Positions 15,684 through 23,355 of a stretch of DNA of 33,823 bases are shown here, in pieces. The first letter of the stretch is position 1; each line of letters starts with the position of its first letter. The stretch is from positions 1-33,823 of the forward strand of contig DATFJV010000077.1 in assembly GCA_035268985.1 (NCBI GenBank). Reading direction: 5' to 3'. The notes beneath the pieces were generated by a model, which was not told the origin of the DNA, did not search any database, and saw only the letters and a list, made by a program, of their open reading frames with translations. Origin of the DNA: JAAYHV01 sp035268985. GTDB lineage: Bacteria > Bacillota > Clostridia > Peptostreptococcales > Anaerovoracaceae. Position numbers and translations under genes: made by a program.

Positions 15684-15700
15684 TTAACTGTTTAAGTTAA
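15684..15700. promoter_or_regulatory. Candidate operator 1 between nitroreductase and Crp/Fnr genes
   Basis: TTAAC-N7-GTTAA, a 17-bp interrupted palindrome just upstream of the regulator's -35 and next to the nitroreductase start. It contains CTGTTTAA (15688-15695), which recurs in inverted orientation at 15735-15742. Size and symmetry suit a Crp/Fnr dimer, but no family consensus was matched. Confidence 0.4.
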
Positions 15701-15707
15701 TTCTTTC

Positions 15708-15736
15708 TTGACATTTTACCATACATATAATATATT
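15708..15736 (+). promoter_or_regulatory. Promoter for the Crp/Fnr-type gene
   Basis: TTGACA (15708-15713), 17-base spacer, TATATT (15731-15736). The TTG of the -35 opens a longer reading frame that should not be taken as coding. The inverted copy of CTGTTTAA (TTAAACAG, 15735-15742) overlaps the end of the -10. Confidence 0.7.
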
Positions 15737-15782
15737 AAACAGACTTAAATATATGTTGTTTATACAACAGAAGGTGTATATT

Positions 15783-16457
15783 ATGGAATATTATGAAATA
15801 ATTGCTAAATCAAAACTTTTTGAAGGAATTAAAAAAGAGAATATAACCACTCTTCTAAATTGTTTAGATTATAGCGTAAAAAGTTTCAAGAAAAATGAAT
15901 TCATATTAAAACAAGGAAATTATTTTGATTCAATCGGTTTGATATTAAGCGGTAATGTAATTGTAACAAAAGATGATTATATGGGAAACAAAAATGTACT
16001 ATCTAAATTCAATCCTTCAGATCACTTTGCCGAATCCTTTGCCGCATCAAAATTGCCTCTAACTATAGATGTTATATGCTCCAGTGATACAATTGTGCTT
16101 TTCATCCCAATTGATAAAATATCCACTTTATGTAACAACACATGCTCTTATCATTTGACACTAATTCACAATTTAATGAGCATAATAGCATCAAAAAACA
16201 TACTATTAACTAATAAAATAAATCAAATGTCTAAAAGAACTACTAGGGATAAATTAATGGCTTATTTACTAGATGTTTCTAAACTGAAAAATAGCTATTA
16301 TTTTGATATACCATATAACAGACAACAACTAGCAGATTATCTTTCAGTAGATAGAAGTTCAATGTCCAACGAATTATGCAAATTGCGCGATGAAGAATAT
16401 ATCAAATTTAACAAAAACCATTTTGAAATTAATTTAAAAAAGCCCCATCATATTTAA
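15783..16457 (+). CDS. Crp/Fnr family transcriptional regulator
   Basis: 224 aa from the ATG at 15783, set by AAGGTG six bases upstream and by the promoter ahead of it. Residues about 20-110 form a cyclic-nucleotide-binding-type beta barrel, with an ILKQGNYFDSIGLILSGNV segment typical of the fold; a dimer helix follows, then a winged helix (about 175-218) with NRQQLADYLSVDRSSMSNEL as the recognition helix region. The N-terminal cysteine cluster of FNR is absent; scattered Cys (27, 99, 117, 121, 199) might be redox sensitive. The phosphate-cassette residues for cAMP are not evident. Divergent position suggests control of the nitroreductase and of itself. The last codons also encode one arm of a terminator used by the opposite strand. 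Confidence 0.9.
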   Translation: MEYYEIIAKSKLFEGIKKENITTLLNCLDYSVKSFKKNEFILKQGNYFDSIGLILSGNVIVTKDDYMGNKNVLSKFNPSDHFAESFAASKLPLTIDVICSSDTIVLFIPIDKISTLCNNTCSYHLTLIHNLMSIIASKNILLTNKINQMSKRTTRDKLMAYLLDVSKLKNSYYFDIPYNRQQLADYLSVDRSSMSNELCKLRDEEYIKFNKNHFEINLKKPHHI

Positions 16458-16465
16458 TGGGGCTT
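16436..16465 (-). terminator. Terminator of the leftward unit, set inside the Crp/Fnr gene end
   Basis: 9-bp stem AAGCCCCAT (16440-16448) and ATGGGGCTT (16457-16465), eight-base loop. Read leftward it is followed by six T, so it acts mainly for the Ig-like protein gene that ends at 16470. The first arm and loop overlap the last codons and stop of the Crp/Fnr gene. Rightward no T-run follows. Confidence 0.85.
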
Positions 16466-16469
16466 ATGG

Positions 16470-17027
16470 CTATTTTACTATCACATCAATCTTCTTTTCT
16501 GCTACATTTCCGTTTACATCCTTGGCAATAACTAATAACTTATATTCCCCTGCTCTATCAAAATTTACATCTTCTGCATAGTATTTTATTGAATCAATAC
16601 CCGCATAATCAGTTGCCTCAATATGTTCACTGTAGTTTATTTGTTTTCCAACAGAAGTTTTTATAACCGAGACTTCATTAAATTCAGGAGGCAAGGTATC
16701 AGCCACATTGACCTTTATTTTCCTTACTTCATTCTTTTCTTCACCGTAATACTTGTAAGTTATTAAATATTCCCCTATTTCAAGCACTTTATCTTTAAAA
16801 TCCACATTAGAAGTTATTGTTGTATTTTTCATAACTTCTTGCTTTTCTTCATCGCTTAGTATTGAAGTATCAATGTAATCTTCAAAATGAACATCTAAAG
16901 TTTCTCCATATTCAATATCTATAGAGGGTACCGTTAAATATAGCATATCTTGGTCTTTGTATTCTAAAAATGAATATGCTCCCAACCCCAATGTAATTAT
17001 AATTAATAAAGTAATTAACTTCTTCAA
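16470..17027 (-). CDS. Small secreted or membrane-anchored protein with Ig-like domain
   Basis: 185 aa. Residues 4-22 are a hydrophobic signal-anchor (LITLLIIITLGLGAYSFL) after two lysines; no Cys follows, so it is not a lipoprotein. The rest is beta-rich and acidic. Two repeats resemble bacterial Ig-like domains: one ends in GEYLITYKYYGEEKNEVRKIK (about 86-106), the other in AGEYKLLVIAKDVNGNVAEK (about 159-178), the latter after DTLPPEFNEV. This is the pattern of HYR/DUF5011-type surface domains. The start is TTG at 17027, accepted because a strong GGAGG sits seven bases upstream. It follows the flavorubredoxin gene by 27 bases, but no functional link is obvious. Role unknown. Confidence 0.75.
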   Translation of the reverse strand: MKKLITLLIIITLGLGAYSFLEYKDQDMLYLTVPSIDIEYGETLDVHFEDYIDTSILSDEEKQEVMKNTTITSNVDFKDKVLEIGEYLITYKYYGEEKNEVRKIKVNVADTLPPEFNEVSVIKTSVGKQINYSEHIEATDYAGIDSIKYYAEDVNFDRAGEYKLLVIAKDVNGNVAEKKIDVIVK

Positions 17028-17054
17028 ATAAAAACCTCCAATGTCTTAAGAATA

Positions 17055-18434
17055 TTACGCCTTCAATTCAAATTTTTCTTTCCCTACTCCGCATATTGGA
17101 CACTTATAATCGTCCGGTAAATCTTCCCATTTTCCTTGTTTTGCCTCGTCATAAACATAACCACATACTTTACATACATACTTCTTTGCTTCCATGTCTA
17201 ATACCTCCTCATCGCTTTCAAGCTTTTCTCTATTAAAGACTGATTTAGTTATTTTTTCAGCCAACTTATATAATTCTTCTATTTGATTATCCTTAACAGA
17301 TGATCTAATAGTAACCTTATCACCGATAAATGTTATATCATCAAGCTCTCCTAATAAACACTTAATCAATTCACCACTAGTTGGCCCCCATGAGCCATTT
17401 TCAATTATTGCTACTTTTCTATTGCTAAGGTTATGAACTTTAATATCTAGTAAAGCTTGTTCCATTTTAATAAAAATTCCACCATTATGAGTAACTGACG
17501 CAATTAGTATATGGCTATATTTAAAAGTTTCACTCAATATAATGCTTGGATCTGTTTCTGACACATCGTATATTTTCATATCATCAATGCCCAAATCCGA
17601 CATCTTAGAAGCGACAATCTCTACAGCTTCTTTGGTATTACCATAAACGGATGCATATAATACTAATACACCATTTACTTCAGGAATATATCTAGCCCAT
17701 TTATGATATACTTCTACATACTTCGATAAGTCTTTTCTAATTATTGGCCCATGCAAAGGACAAATCATCGATGGATTAATATCTTCCAATTTAGTTAAAA
17801 GCTTTTCGGTAAACATTCCATACTTACCTACTATATTGGTATAATACTTTCTAGCAGCAGGTAGCCATTCCAAATTGAAATCATACTCGTCTGAATAGAT
17901 ATTACCTTTAAGAGCATCAAATGCTCCAAATGCATCCGCCGAATAAACAATATCATCTGTTTTATCGTAAGTAACCATAACCTCAGGCCAATGCACCATA
18001 GGTGCTTTAACAAAAGTAAACTCATGATTTCCAGTTTTAAATACATCCCCTTCGTCTATCACATGAAACCTGTTTTCTATGTCAATATTTAAAAATTGCT
18101 TTGCCATAACTTTGATTTTTTCAGTTCCAACTATAGTTACATCTTGGTATTTTATCAATAAATCATTAAGTGTCCCACTATGATCAGGTTCTAAATGATT
18201 GACTATTACAAAATCTAGTTTTTTATTCTTTAAAGCATATTGTAAATTCTCAAAAAAAGTCTTGGATACTGCATTATCAACCGTATCAAGTAATACTGTT
18301 TTATAATCATCTACAAAATATGAATTATATGAGATACCTTTATCGATTGGTATTGAACCTTCAAATTGATTTATCTTTCTATCATTTCCACCAATCCAAT
18401 ACATGTCTTTTGTGATTTTTCTAATATTATGCAT
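17055..18434 (-). CDS. Flavodiiron protein fused to rubredoxin (FprA-type)
   Basis: 459 aa, three domains in order. A beta-lactamase-like diiron domain (1-250) carries His80, Glu82, Asp84, His148, Asp167 and His228, all six expected iron ligands. A flavodoxin-like FMN domain follows, with the phosphate loop near ASVYGNTKEA (261-270). The last 45 residues are a rubredoxin with C-x2-C-G and C-P-x-C-G. Such proteins reduce O2 to water, or NO to N2O, in the cytoplasm of anaerobes; the fused rubredoxin supplies electrons directly, as in FlRd. Separate FprA plus rubredoxin is more common in Clostridia. AGGAGG is seven bases before the ATG. It is 33 bases downstream of an ABC permease with no clear terminator between, so readthrough from that unit is possible. 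Confidence 0.93.
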   Translation of the reverse strand: MHNIRKITKDMYWIGGNDRKINQFEGSIPIDKGISYNSYFVDDYKTVLLDTVDNAVSKTFFENLQYALKNKKLDFVIVNHLEPDHSGTLNDLLIKYQDVTIVGTEKIKVMAKQFLNIDIENRFHVIDEGDVFKTGNHEFTFVKAPMVHWPEVMVTYDKTDDIVYSADAFGAFDALKGNIYSDEYDFNLEWLPAARKYYTNIVGKYGMFTEKLLTKLEDINPSMICPLHGPIIRKDLSKYVEVYHKWARYIPEVNGVLVLYASVYGNTKEAVEIVASKMSDLGIDDMKIYDVSETDPSIILSETFKYSHILIASVTHNGGIFIKMEQALLDIKVHNLSNRKVAIIENGSWGPTSGELIKCLLGELDDITFIGDKVTIRSSVKDNQIEELYKLAEKITKSVFNREKLESDEEVLDMEAKKYVCKVCGYVYDEAKQGKWEDLPDDYKCPICGVGKEKFELKA

Positions 18435-18467
18435 TATGCACCTCCTAGTTTATATGCTTATGGTAAG

Positions 18468-19640
18468 CTATATATCTTCCTTTGTCAACTTTTTACCCCT
18501 AATATTACTAACTATATACCCAATAAAAAGCCATAAAAACGAACAAAGCATGGCAAAGCACCAATTTGAGTGACCTATTAATATTTCATGATACCATCTG
18601 CCTGGTAATACTATTGAAATTAATTCAAATGTATATGCCCATTTCGGTAAATTCATAACTAAACCAGACAACACCCCCACTGAAAAGGTTATAAATGGTG
18701 CAAAGAGCATTAATGATGTCAAAGACTTGGAAAAAGAAGCAACTAACATCGATAATCCCAAGGCACCTATTGAATAAACTAAAAACCCAAAGAATAGCTT
18801 AAAAGTCATATTTAGCGATAGAATGTCAAATCCTGAAACCATCAATACAATCATATAGCCTGCTAGTATTAATGTAAGCTTAGGTGTACTCATAGCAAAG
18901 TACATTTTTCCTTGAGTCAATCCTTCTCGTTTTGCTCTCATACTTAGATTTAAATTGGATATTTCTATAATCCAACTTCCACTTATTATTAAATAAAAAA
19001 GTGTCATTACAGCATACCATGCACTGGACAAATATAGCCATCCAATTATTAATGATGATTTATTAGTGTCCTGTATAACAATTTTATTAACTGTTATAGC
19101 AGACCCTCCATTTCTTATTTCTTCTATCTTTTCCTTATCTTTTAACAATTCTTCATTACTATACTCTATATCGTAATCATCATAAAGATTTTTTATATCG
19201 CCTAGGAGCTTTTCTTCCATCCACATAACCATTATGTTATTTATTAAAGGCTCTATTACTGTGGCATGATACTTAGAAGATGTTGAATTTATAACATTTA
19301 TTACGCCTTCATATTTACCTTTTAGTATTTTTTTAGTAAAATCTTCATTAATTATAGCTAGTGTTTCAACTTCATCTCTTCTCAGCATTTCCCTTGCCAC
19401 TTTTTCTTTAGTAATAACTGTTTCAATGTCATTTTCCAATTTAATTTCATTAACTATGAATTCACCTAATTCTCCTTGATCCAAATTTACGATAGCCACC
19501 CTAAGACTGCGTTGCCCTTTTGTGCTTTGATAATATCCAATAAGTAATGAAACTATTATAATTAGAATAATAACTATGATAGTACCTTTATCTTTAGTAG
19601 ATTCTAGCAATTCCATTTTATAAAGTCTTTGCCACTTCAT
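18468..19640 (-). CDS. ABC-2 type transporter permease
   Basis: 390 aa. The layout is typical of ABC-2 exporters with a large outer domain: one N-terminal helix (about 23-42), about 160 hydrophilic residues outside the membrane, then five or six helices from about 195 to the end, with SMLVASFSKSLTSLMLFAPF and GLVMNLPKWAYTFE in the conserved block. It overlaps the upstream permease gene by four bases (ATGA). With that permease and the ATPase it should form one heterodimeric exporter. Substrate unknown; a radical SAM enzyme in the same unit suggests a modified product. Confidence 0.85.
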   Translation of the reverse strand: MKWQRLYKMELLESTKDKGTIIVIILIIIVSLLIGYYQSTKGQRSLRVAIVNLDQGELGEFIVNEIKLENDIETVITKEKVAREMLRRDEVETLAIINEDFTKKILKGKYEGVINVINSTSSKYHATVIEPLINNIMVMWMEEKLLGDIKNLYDDYDIEYSNEELLKDKEKIEEIRNGGSAITVNKIVIQDTNKSSLIIGWLYLSSAWYAVMTLFYLIISGSWIIEISNLNLSMRAKREGLTQGKMYFAMSTPKLTLILAGYMIVLMVSGFDILSLNMTFKLFFGFLVYSIGALGLSMLVASFSKSLTSLMLFAPFITFSVGVLSGLVMNLPKWAYTFELISIVLPGRWYHEILIGHSNWCFAMLCSFLWLFIGYIVSNIRGKKLTKEDI

Positions 19641-20872
19641 CTTATACTCCTTTTGGCGTAATTATGAATTCCAATAACTACTATTACTATAAATATAGCT
19701 ATTAATTTAAGGGTATCTGCCAAAAATTGATTGTAGTTAAATTCAAAAAGCATATTAGTTATCATTCTAATGAACAATCTAAGGGGCATAAACTCTGCCA
19801 CTGTTTGGATATAATTGAAAGATTCTATATTATTTAAGAAAACACCACTAAAGAAAATCATAACTATTATTCCATAAAACCCTAGCCATAAAGACCCTTC
19901 TACACTATGCAAAAGGGTTCCAAAGAAAACACCTAGGGAAGAAGCTGTTAATGAAATTATCAATAGCCCAATTAAAACATAAACCAAATTGTATGATCCT
20001 GAAAGGCCTATTACATAACCAAGCTCTCCAACCAGAATTTTAGCTGGTAATAGCATTAATAATATTAGAAGAATAAGTATACAGCCTGATACTATTCTGG
20101 ATATATAAAAATTAATTGGCTTATGTCCAATTAACAAACCCCTTTTTATAAGTGTTCCATTTAAATCCTTTGCCGTCATATTGATTATTGGCAATATCCC
20201 TAGTAACGAGAATATGGAAAATATAACGCCAATATAGTATTCAAATGGTAAGAACTCTGAAACCTGAGAAAGTGGCCCTTGTTTTCCAATAACAGCTCTT
20301 CTGTTCATTTGATTTACTATTCCTTCATAGGTGAAATCATCAATAAAATGATTAGCAACCGTATTAATTATTCCATTATTCTTCAGCTCAGCTCTAGCAT
20401 ATTCCAAAATATTTTGACTTTGACCAACCGTGCTCAGTGATGTTTCCAAAGCAACCCCTACCATTGTCATTTCAAATGTGTGAGATTTGCTTCCTATTAT
20501 GTTAATTTCTGTTGTTTCTCCTGATTTCATTTTATCAAAGAAATTTTCAGGTATATGCACTATCAAACTCAAATCGTTATTATTAAGCAATTCTTCACCC
20601 TTCTCCAAATTTTCAATTGGATAAGGTACTGATACATTTTTTAATGATTCGCTATAACAAATTTCATCAATATATTTTGATACTACATCAGACTCATCTT
20701 CATTGACAATTCCATAATATATCATACTTGACCCCGATGTTATTGTTCCTGGATATACCACAGAAAAGAATATAAATAAAACAAAAATAGGCGCTAATAT
20801 GCATAACAAAACCACGCCTTTACTAGAAAACATCCTTTTAATATCTAACGCAATTAGGCTTACAAGGTTCAT
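19637..20872 (-). CDS. ABC-2 type transporter permease
   Basis: 411 aa. An N-terminal helix (about 20-42, GVVLLCILAPIFVLFIFFSV) is followed by a long outer domain (about 45-215) with no hydrophobic runs, and by a C-terminal membrane block of six helices (about 215-405) containing LLGILPIINMTAKDLNGTLIKRGLL, cut short here, and SLTASSLGVFFGTLLHSVEG. This is the ABC2_membrane_3-type design used for lipid, peptide or drug export. It is 18 bases downstream of the radical SAM gene and overlaps the next permease by four bases. The pair resembles one another only in layout, so a heterodimer is likely. Confidence 0.85.
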   Translation of the reverse strand: MNLVSLIALDIKRMFSSKGVVLLCILAPIFVLFIFFSVVYPGTITSGSSMIYYGIVNEDESDVVSKYIDEICYSESLKNVSVPYPIENLEKGEELLNNNDLSLIVHIPENFFDKMKSGETTEINIIGSKSHTFEMTMVGVALETSLSTVGQSQNILEYARAELKNNGIINTVANHFIDDFTYEGIVNQMNRRAVIGKQGPLSQVSEFLPFEYYIGVIFSIFSLLGILPIINMTAKDLNGTLIKRGLLIGHKPINFYISRIVSGCILILLILLMLLPAKILVGELGYVIGLSGSYNLVYVLIGLLIISLTASSLGVFFGTLLHSVEGSLWLGFYGIIVMIFFSGVFLNNIESFNYIQTVAEFMPLRLFIRMITNMLFEFNYNQFLADTLKLIAIFIVIVVIGIHNYAKRSIR

Positions 20873-20890
20873 GAAGTTTTCCTTTCTTCT

Positions 20891-22141
20891 CTACCTTCTA
20901 TTAAAACCTTTTGTTTTAACTCGCATTATTCTTTCAAAAAACCTATATTCTTTATAATCCAAATTTATTTCTTCCGATTTTTTCGCCCAAGCTTTGGCTA
21001 TAGGTATCATTTTATCAGCCAATTCTTCTGCACTTTCAGGATTAACTATATGTGTAGATTTCGCCCCTGTGGAATTTACAATTTCAACAATTTTTTCAGG
21101 ATTATCAACCATAGGACAAGATCTTAACGGATTTTTATTAAAGGGTTGCATGCTCCTAAATTTTTTAAAAAACGGAGACATTAAAGCATCCTTTAATAAA
21201 ACATCATGTATATTAGAATCAGAATAGTGGCAAAATGCACAAGGCTCAATATCCCCTTTAGCATTAATATGTACAAAACCTGTTCCCGCTGCAACGCATC
21301 CTTCTGTCATATGTCCGTAATTCCAAAAATCAATTATCACAAATCTTTTTTCATCATAATAAGCTTTAAGTCTCCTGGCAACTATTTCTCTCTGCTCTGG
21401 ACTACAAACCAATGTTATGTCTGCATTTTTACCAACAGGGAAATAATTAAAATACCATGCCATCCAAGCACCTTTTCCCTGCATATCATCTAAAAACTCT
21501 TTGGATGAAACAAATTCATAATTCATACTATGGTAACAAACAGATATTGCAAAGGCAACTCCTCTATCTTTCAATAATTTCATAGCCTTTATACATTGGT
21601 CATAAACGCCATCTCCTCTTCTAAAATCCGTTTCTTCCTTTGTACCTTCAATACTAATAAAAACAGTTAAATTAGGCGTTTTAGCTATTTCATTCGCAAA
21701 TGCTTCATCTATGAACTGGGCATTGGTAAAAATACCAAAGGTCATATGTTTACTATATTTTTTTGCCAATTTCAAAATATCATATCTTCTAACTAGAGGT
21801 TCTCCGCCTGTCATTAAAATGTCTCTAGTATTTAAATCATCACATTGCTTTAAAATATCATCCAAATCTTCATAACTCAAGTTATCAGTTTGATTATATT
21901 CCGATGCCCAACATCCTTTGCATTTAAGATTACATGAATTTGTTGGATCAATTAGTATGTCCAATGGTACACGAGTATTATTTAATACACCCTTTAATGC
22001 TTGCCTAATAGGCAAGCATCTATCCATGGTTACTATAGACCATTTTTGATTAAAAAACTGATGACAACGATAATAATAACTCTTATGATGGGGCGCTTTA
22101 GGAATTTTTTCCCATTTATCATTAATCCATAATTTAGCCAT
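20891..22141 (-). CDS. Radical SAM protein of unknown function in an exporter unit
   Basis: 416 aa. A 60-residue N-terminal part precedes the radical SAM core, with SCNLKCKGCWAS giving Cys70, Cys74 and Cys77, and TGGEP at 111-115. The C-terminal part has Cys282, Cys301, Cys304 and Cys342 in GCVAAG, INAKGDIEPCAFC and SCPMVDN, a SPASM/twitch-like auxiliary cluster site. The protein resembles a widespread clostridial radical SAM group of no known function that shares its core look with HpnH-like enzymes. No precursor-peptide gene is nearby, so a lipid or other small substrate is at least as likely as a peptide. The ATG overlaps the ATPase stop by eight bases (ATGGCTAA), tying enzyme and exporter expression together. 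Confidence 0.85.
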   Translation of the reverse strand: MAKLWINDKWEKIPKAPHHKSYYYRCHQFFNQKWSIVTMDRCLPIRQALKGVLNNTRVPLDILIDPTNSCNLKCKGCWASEYNQTDNLSYEDLDDILKQCDDLNTRDILMTGGEPLVRRYDILKLAKKYSKHMTFGIFTNAQFIDEAFANEIAKTPNLTVFISIEGTKEETDFRRGDGVYDQCIKAMKLLKDRGVAFAISVCYHSMNYEFVSSKEFLDDMQGKGAWMAWYFNYFPVGKNADITLVCSPEQREIVARRLKAYYDEKRFVIIDFWNYGHMTEGCVAAGTGFVHINAKGDIEPCAFCHYSDSNIHDVLLKDALMSPFFKKFRSMQPFNKNPLRSCPMVDNPEKIVEIVNSTGAKSTHIVNPESAEELADKMIPIAKAWAKKSEEINLDYKEYRFFERIMRVKTKGFNRR

Positions 22142-22760
22142 TAATAGCCTCCAAGTCTATTATCCTATCTGCACATTCGCTTAATAAATATCTTTCGTGC
22201 CCTGTTAAAATGATCCCAATTCCTTTATCTCTTTCATTTTTAATAAATTCAATTAAATCGTCTGCGCTTTCATAATCCAATCCTGCAAGAGGTTCATCCA
22301 AAACCATATATTCATATTCACCCATAAGTGCAACTGCAAAGTTTACTCTGCGTTTCATTCCACCGGAAAGCTTTATTATCTTTTTATTAAACATTTTTTC
22401 TAAATTAAAGTATGGTTCAATTTCCTTGATTCGTTTCATGCTGCTATCTTTATTTAGCTTTGACCAACATAATAAATTTTCTTTTACTGTCAATTCCTCA
22501 AACAAAGCAATATCTTGAGGAACATATGCTATTTTTTTTCTTAATTCCAATTTATTTTTATCTGATACATAATCACTATCAATCACTATTTCACCTTTAT
22601 CAGGATTTAAGATTAGCGCAAGAACATCAAGCAAAGTTGTTTTGCCGCTGCCATTAATCCCTGACAAGCCTACAATTTCTTTTTTACTCACAACAAAATC
22701 GACATTTTTCAAAACAGACTGTTTGCCATAATCTTTATATATATTATTACCTTTTAACAT
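22134..22760 (-). CDS. ABC transporter ATP-binding protein
   Basis: 208 aa from the ATG at 22760; GAGGAG lies four bases upstream, and a GTG four codons earlier would include the ribosome site. All nucleotide-binding motifs are present: Walker A GINGSGKTT (34-42), Q-loop Gln82, signature LSGGM (131-135), Walker B YMVLDEP (151-157) and the switch His188. The signature LSGGMKRRVNFA is typical of ABC-2 exporters. It leads the ATPase > radical SAM > permease > permease unit and would power export of whatever the enzyme modifies. Its promoter lies just upstream, after the regulator's terminator. Confidence 0.93.
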   Translation of the reverse strand: MLKGNNIYKDYGKQSVLKNVDFVVSKKEIVGLSGINGSGKTTLLDVLALILNPDKGEIVIDSDYVSDKNKLELRKKIAYVPQDIALFEELTVKENLLCWSKLNKDSSMKRIKEIEPYFNLEKMFNKKIIKLSGGMKRRVNFAVALMGEYEYMVLDEPLAGLDYESADDLIEFIKNERDKGIGIILTGHERYLLSECADRIIDLEAING

Positions 22761-22772
22761 ATATCTCCTCAC

Positions 22773-22788
22773 ATATTATATATAATAT
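22773..22788. promoter_or_regulatory. Perfect 16-bp AT palindrome at the ABC unit start
   Basis: ATATTATATATAATAT, fully symmetric, two bases downstream of the -10 and just before the ribosome site. Its place suits an operator for a MarR-type dimer. Being pure A/T, it could also arise by chance. Confidence 0.3.
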
Positions 22789-22790
22789 TA

Positions 22791-22819
22791 ATGATACCAT
22801 ACTGTCTTTTTTTAAGCAA
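22791..22819 (-). promoter_or_regulatory. Promoter for the ABC/radical SAM unit
   Basis: Read leftward: TTGCTT (22814-22819), 17-base spacer, TATCAT (22791-22796), about 30 bases before the ATG. It follows directly after the terminator of the MarR-type gene, so the exporter unit is probably transcribed on its own. Confidence 0.6.
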
Positions 22820-22826
22820 TAAAACA

Positions 22827-22850
22827 CACCTTTTAATTACTCAAAAGGTG
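22827..22850 (-). terminator. Terminator after the FabT-like gene
   Basis: 8-bp stem CACCTTTT/AAAAGGTG with an eight-base loop, read leftward and followed by TGTTTTATT. It begins 7 bases after the stop codon and separates the fatty-acid operon and its regulator from the exporter unit. Confidence 0.75.
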
Positions 22851-22857
22851 CACGTTT

Positions 22858-23298
22858 CTATTTATTATATGTTCTGAAAAATACCATTAATTTTTCCAAT
22901 GAATCCACAAGAATCACTGTTTCATTTTCATCCAAATGTTCCAACACTGCCTCTACCATTTTTTTATGATAATTTTCATGATGATAAAATGCTTTTTCAC
23001 CTTTTTCTGTGAGTTTTACATTTACTATTCTTCTGTCAATTTTGCTTCTTTCTCTTATAACATATTCTTTTAACACAAGATTGTTCATGGCAATTGTCAA
23101 TGAACCCACTGTAATATTAAGCTTTTGGGCGGTCTTGGTCATACTGTTTCCTTCACCAATTCCAATAGCTTCTATTACATGCATATCATTATTACTAATA
23201 TCTTTAAAATCCTCGGTTATTATTGCTTCTTCTTCAAGCTGCCATATTTCGTTGAATAACCTCACTAAGACTTCATTTATTGTTTTTTGCGCATCCAT
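22858..23298 (-). CDS. fabT: MarR family regulator, FabT-like
   Basis: 146 aa from the ATG at 23298, which has GAGAGGG five bases upstream; an earlier TTG lies in the promoter region. It is a winged-helix MarR protein: DNA-binding part about 55-105 with TKTAQKLNITVGSLTIAMNN as helix-turn-helix and ERSKIDRRIVNVKLTEKGEKA as the wing. The N-terminal EDFKDISNNDMHVIEAIG strongly recalls streptococcal FabT (FKDISIKEMHTIDVIG, from memory). FabT represses fatty-acid genes when bound to acyl-ACP. Here it lies at the end of the fab/acc operon instead of at its start, 57 bases after accDA, with its own promoter and a palindrome across the -35. Two FabT-like boxes sit at the fabH promoter. The family is certain; the FabT role is well supported by context. 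Confidence 0.85.
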   Translation of the reverse strand: MDAQKTINEVLVRLFNEIWQLEEEAIITEDFKDISNNDMHVIEAIGIGEGNSMTKTAQKLNITVGSLTIAMNNLVLKEYVIRERSKIDRRIVNVKLTEKGEKAFYHHENYHKKMVEAVLEHLDENETVILVDSLEKLMVFFRTYNK

Positions 23299-23323
23299 AT
23301 TAGCCCTCTCATTAATCAAATCA

Positions 23324-23354
23324 ATTATACTCTATATCTTTGAAAAAATCAAAG
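23324..23354 (-). promoter_or_regulatory. FabT-like gene promoter with palindrome across the -35
   Basis: Read leftward: TTGATT (23347-23352), 17-base spacer, TATAAT (23324-23329). The -35 lies within CTTTGATTTTTTCAAAG (23338-23354), a perfect 6-bp-arm palindrome. The arms match the fabH boxes, but the gap between TTTGA and TCAAA is five bases instead of three. Probable site for self-regulation. Confidence 0.55.
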
Positions 23355-23355
23355 C

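Noticed and set aside
15708..15782. Longer N-terminus for the Crp/Fnr protein from 15708
   Set aside because: The extension begins at the -35 TTGACA and covers the whole promoter; the family's own N-terminus begins at the ATG at 15783.
18435..18467. Hairpin GCTTA-CCA-TAAGC region as terminator between permease and flavorubredoxin genes
   Set aside because: Five-bp AT-rich stem and no T-run, and the ribosome site of the next gene follows at once.
22761..22857. A precursor peptide gene for the second radical SAM enzyme
   Set aside because: This gap is filled by a terminator, a promoter and a ribosome site; no short frame with a ribosome site and Cys- or Gly-rich end was found, nor in the other gaps of the unit.
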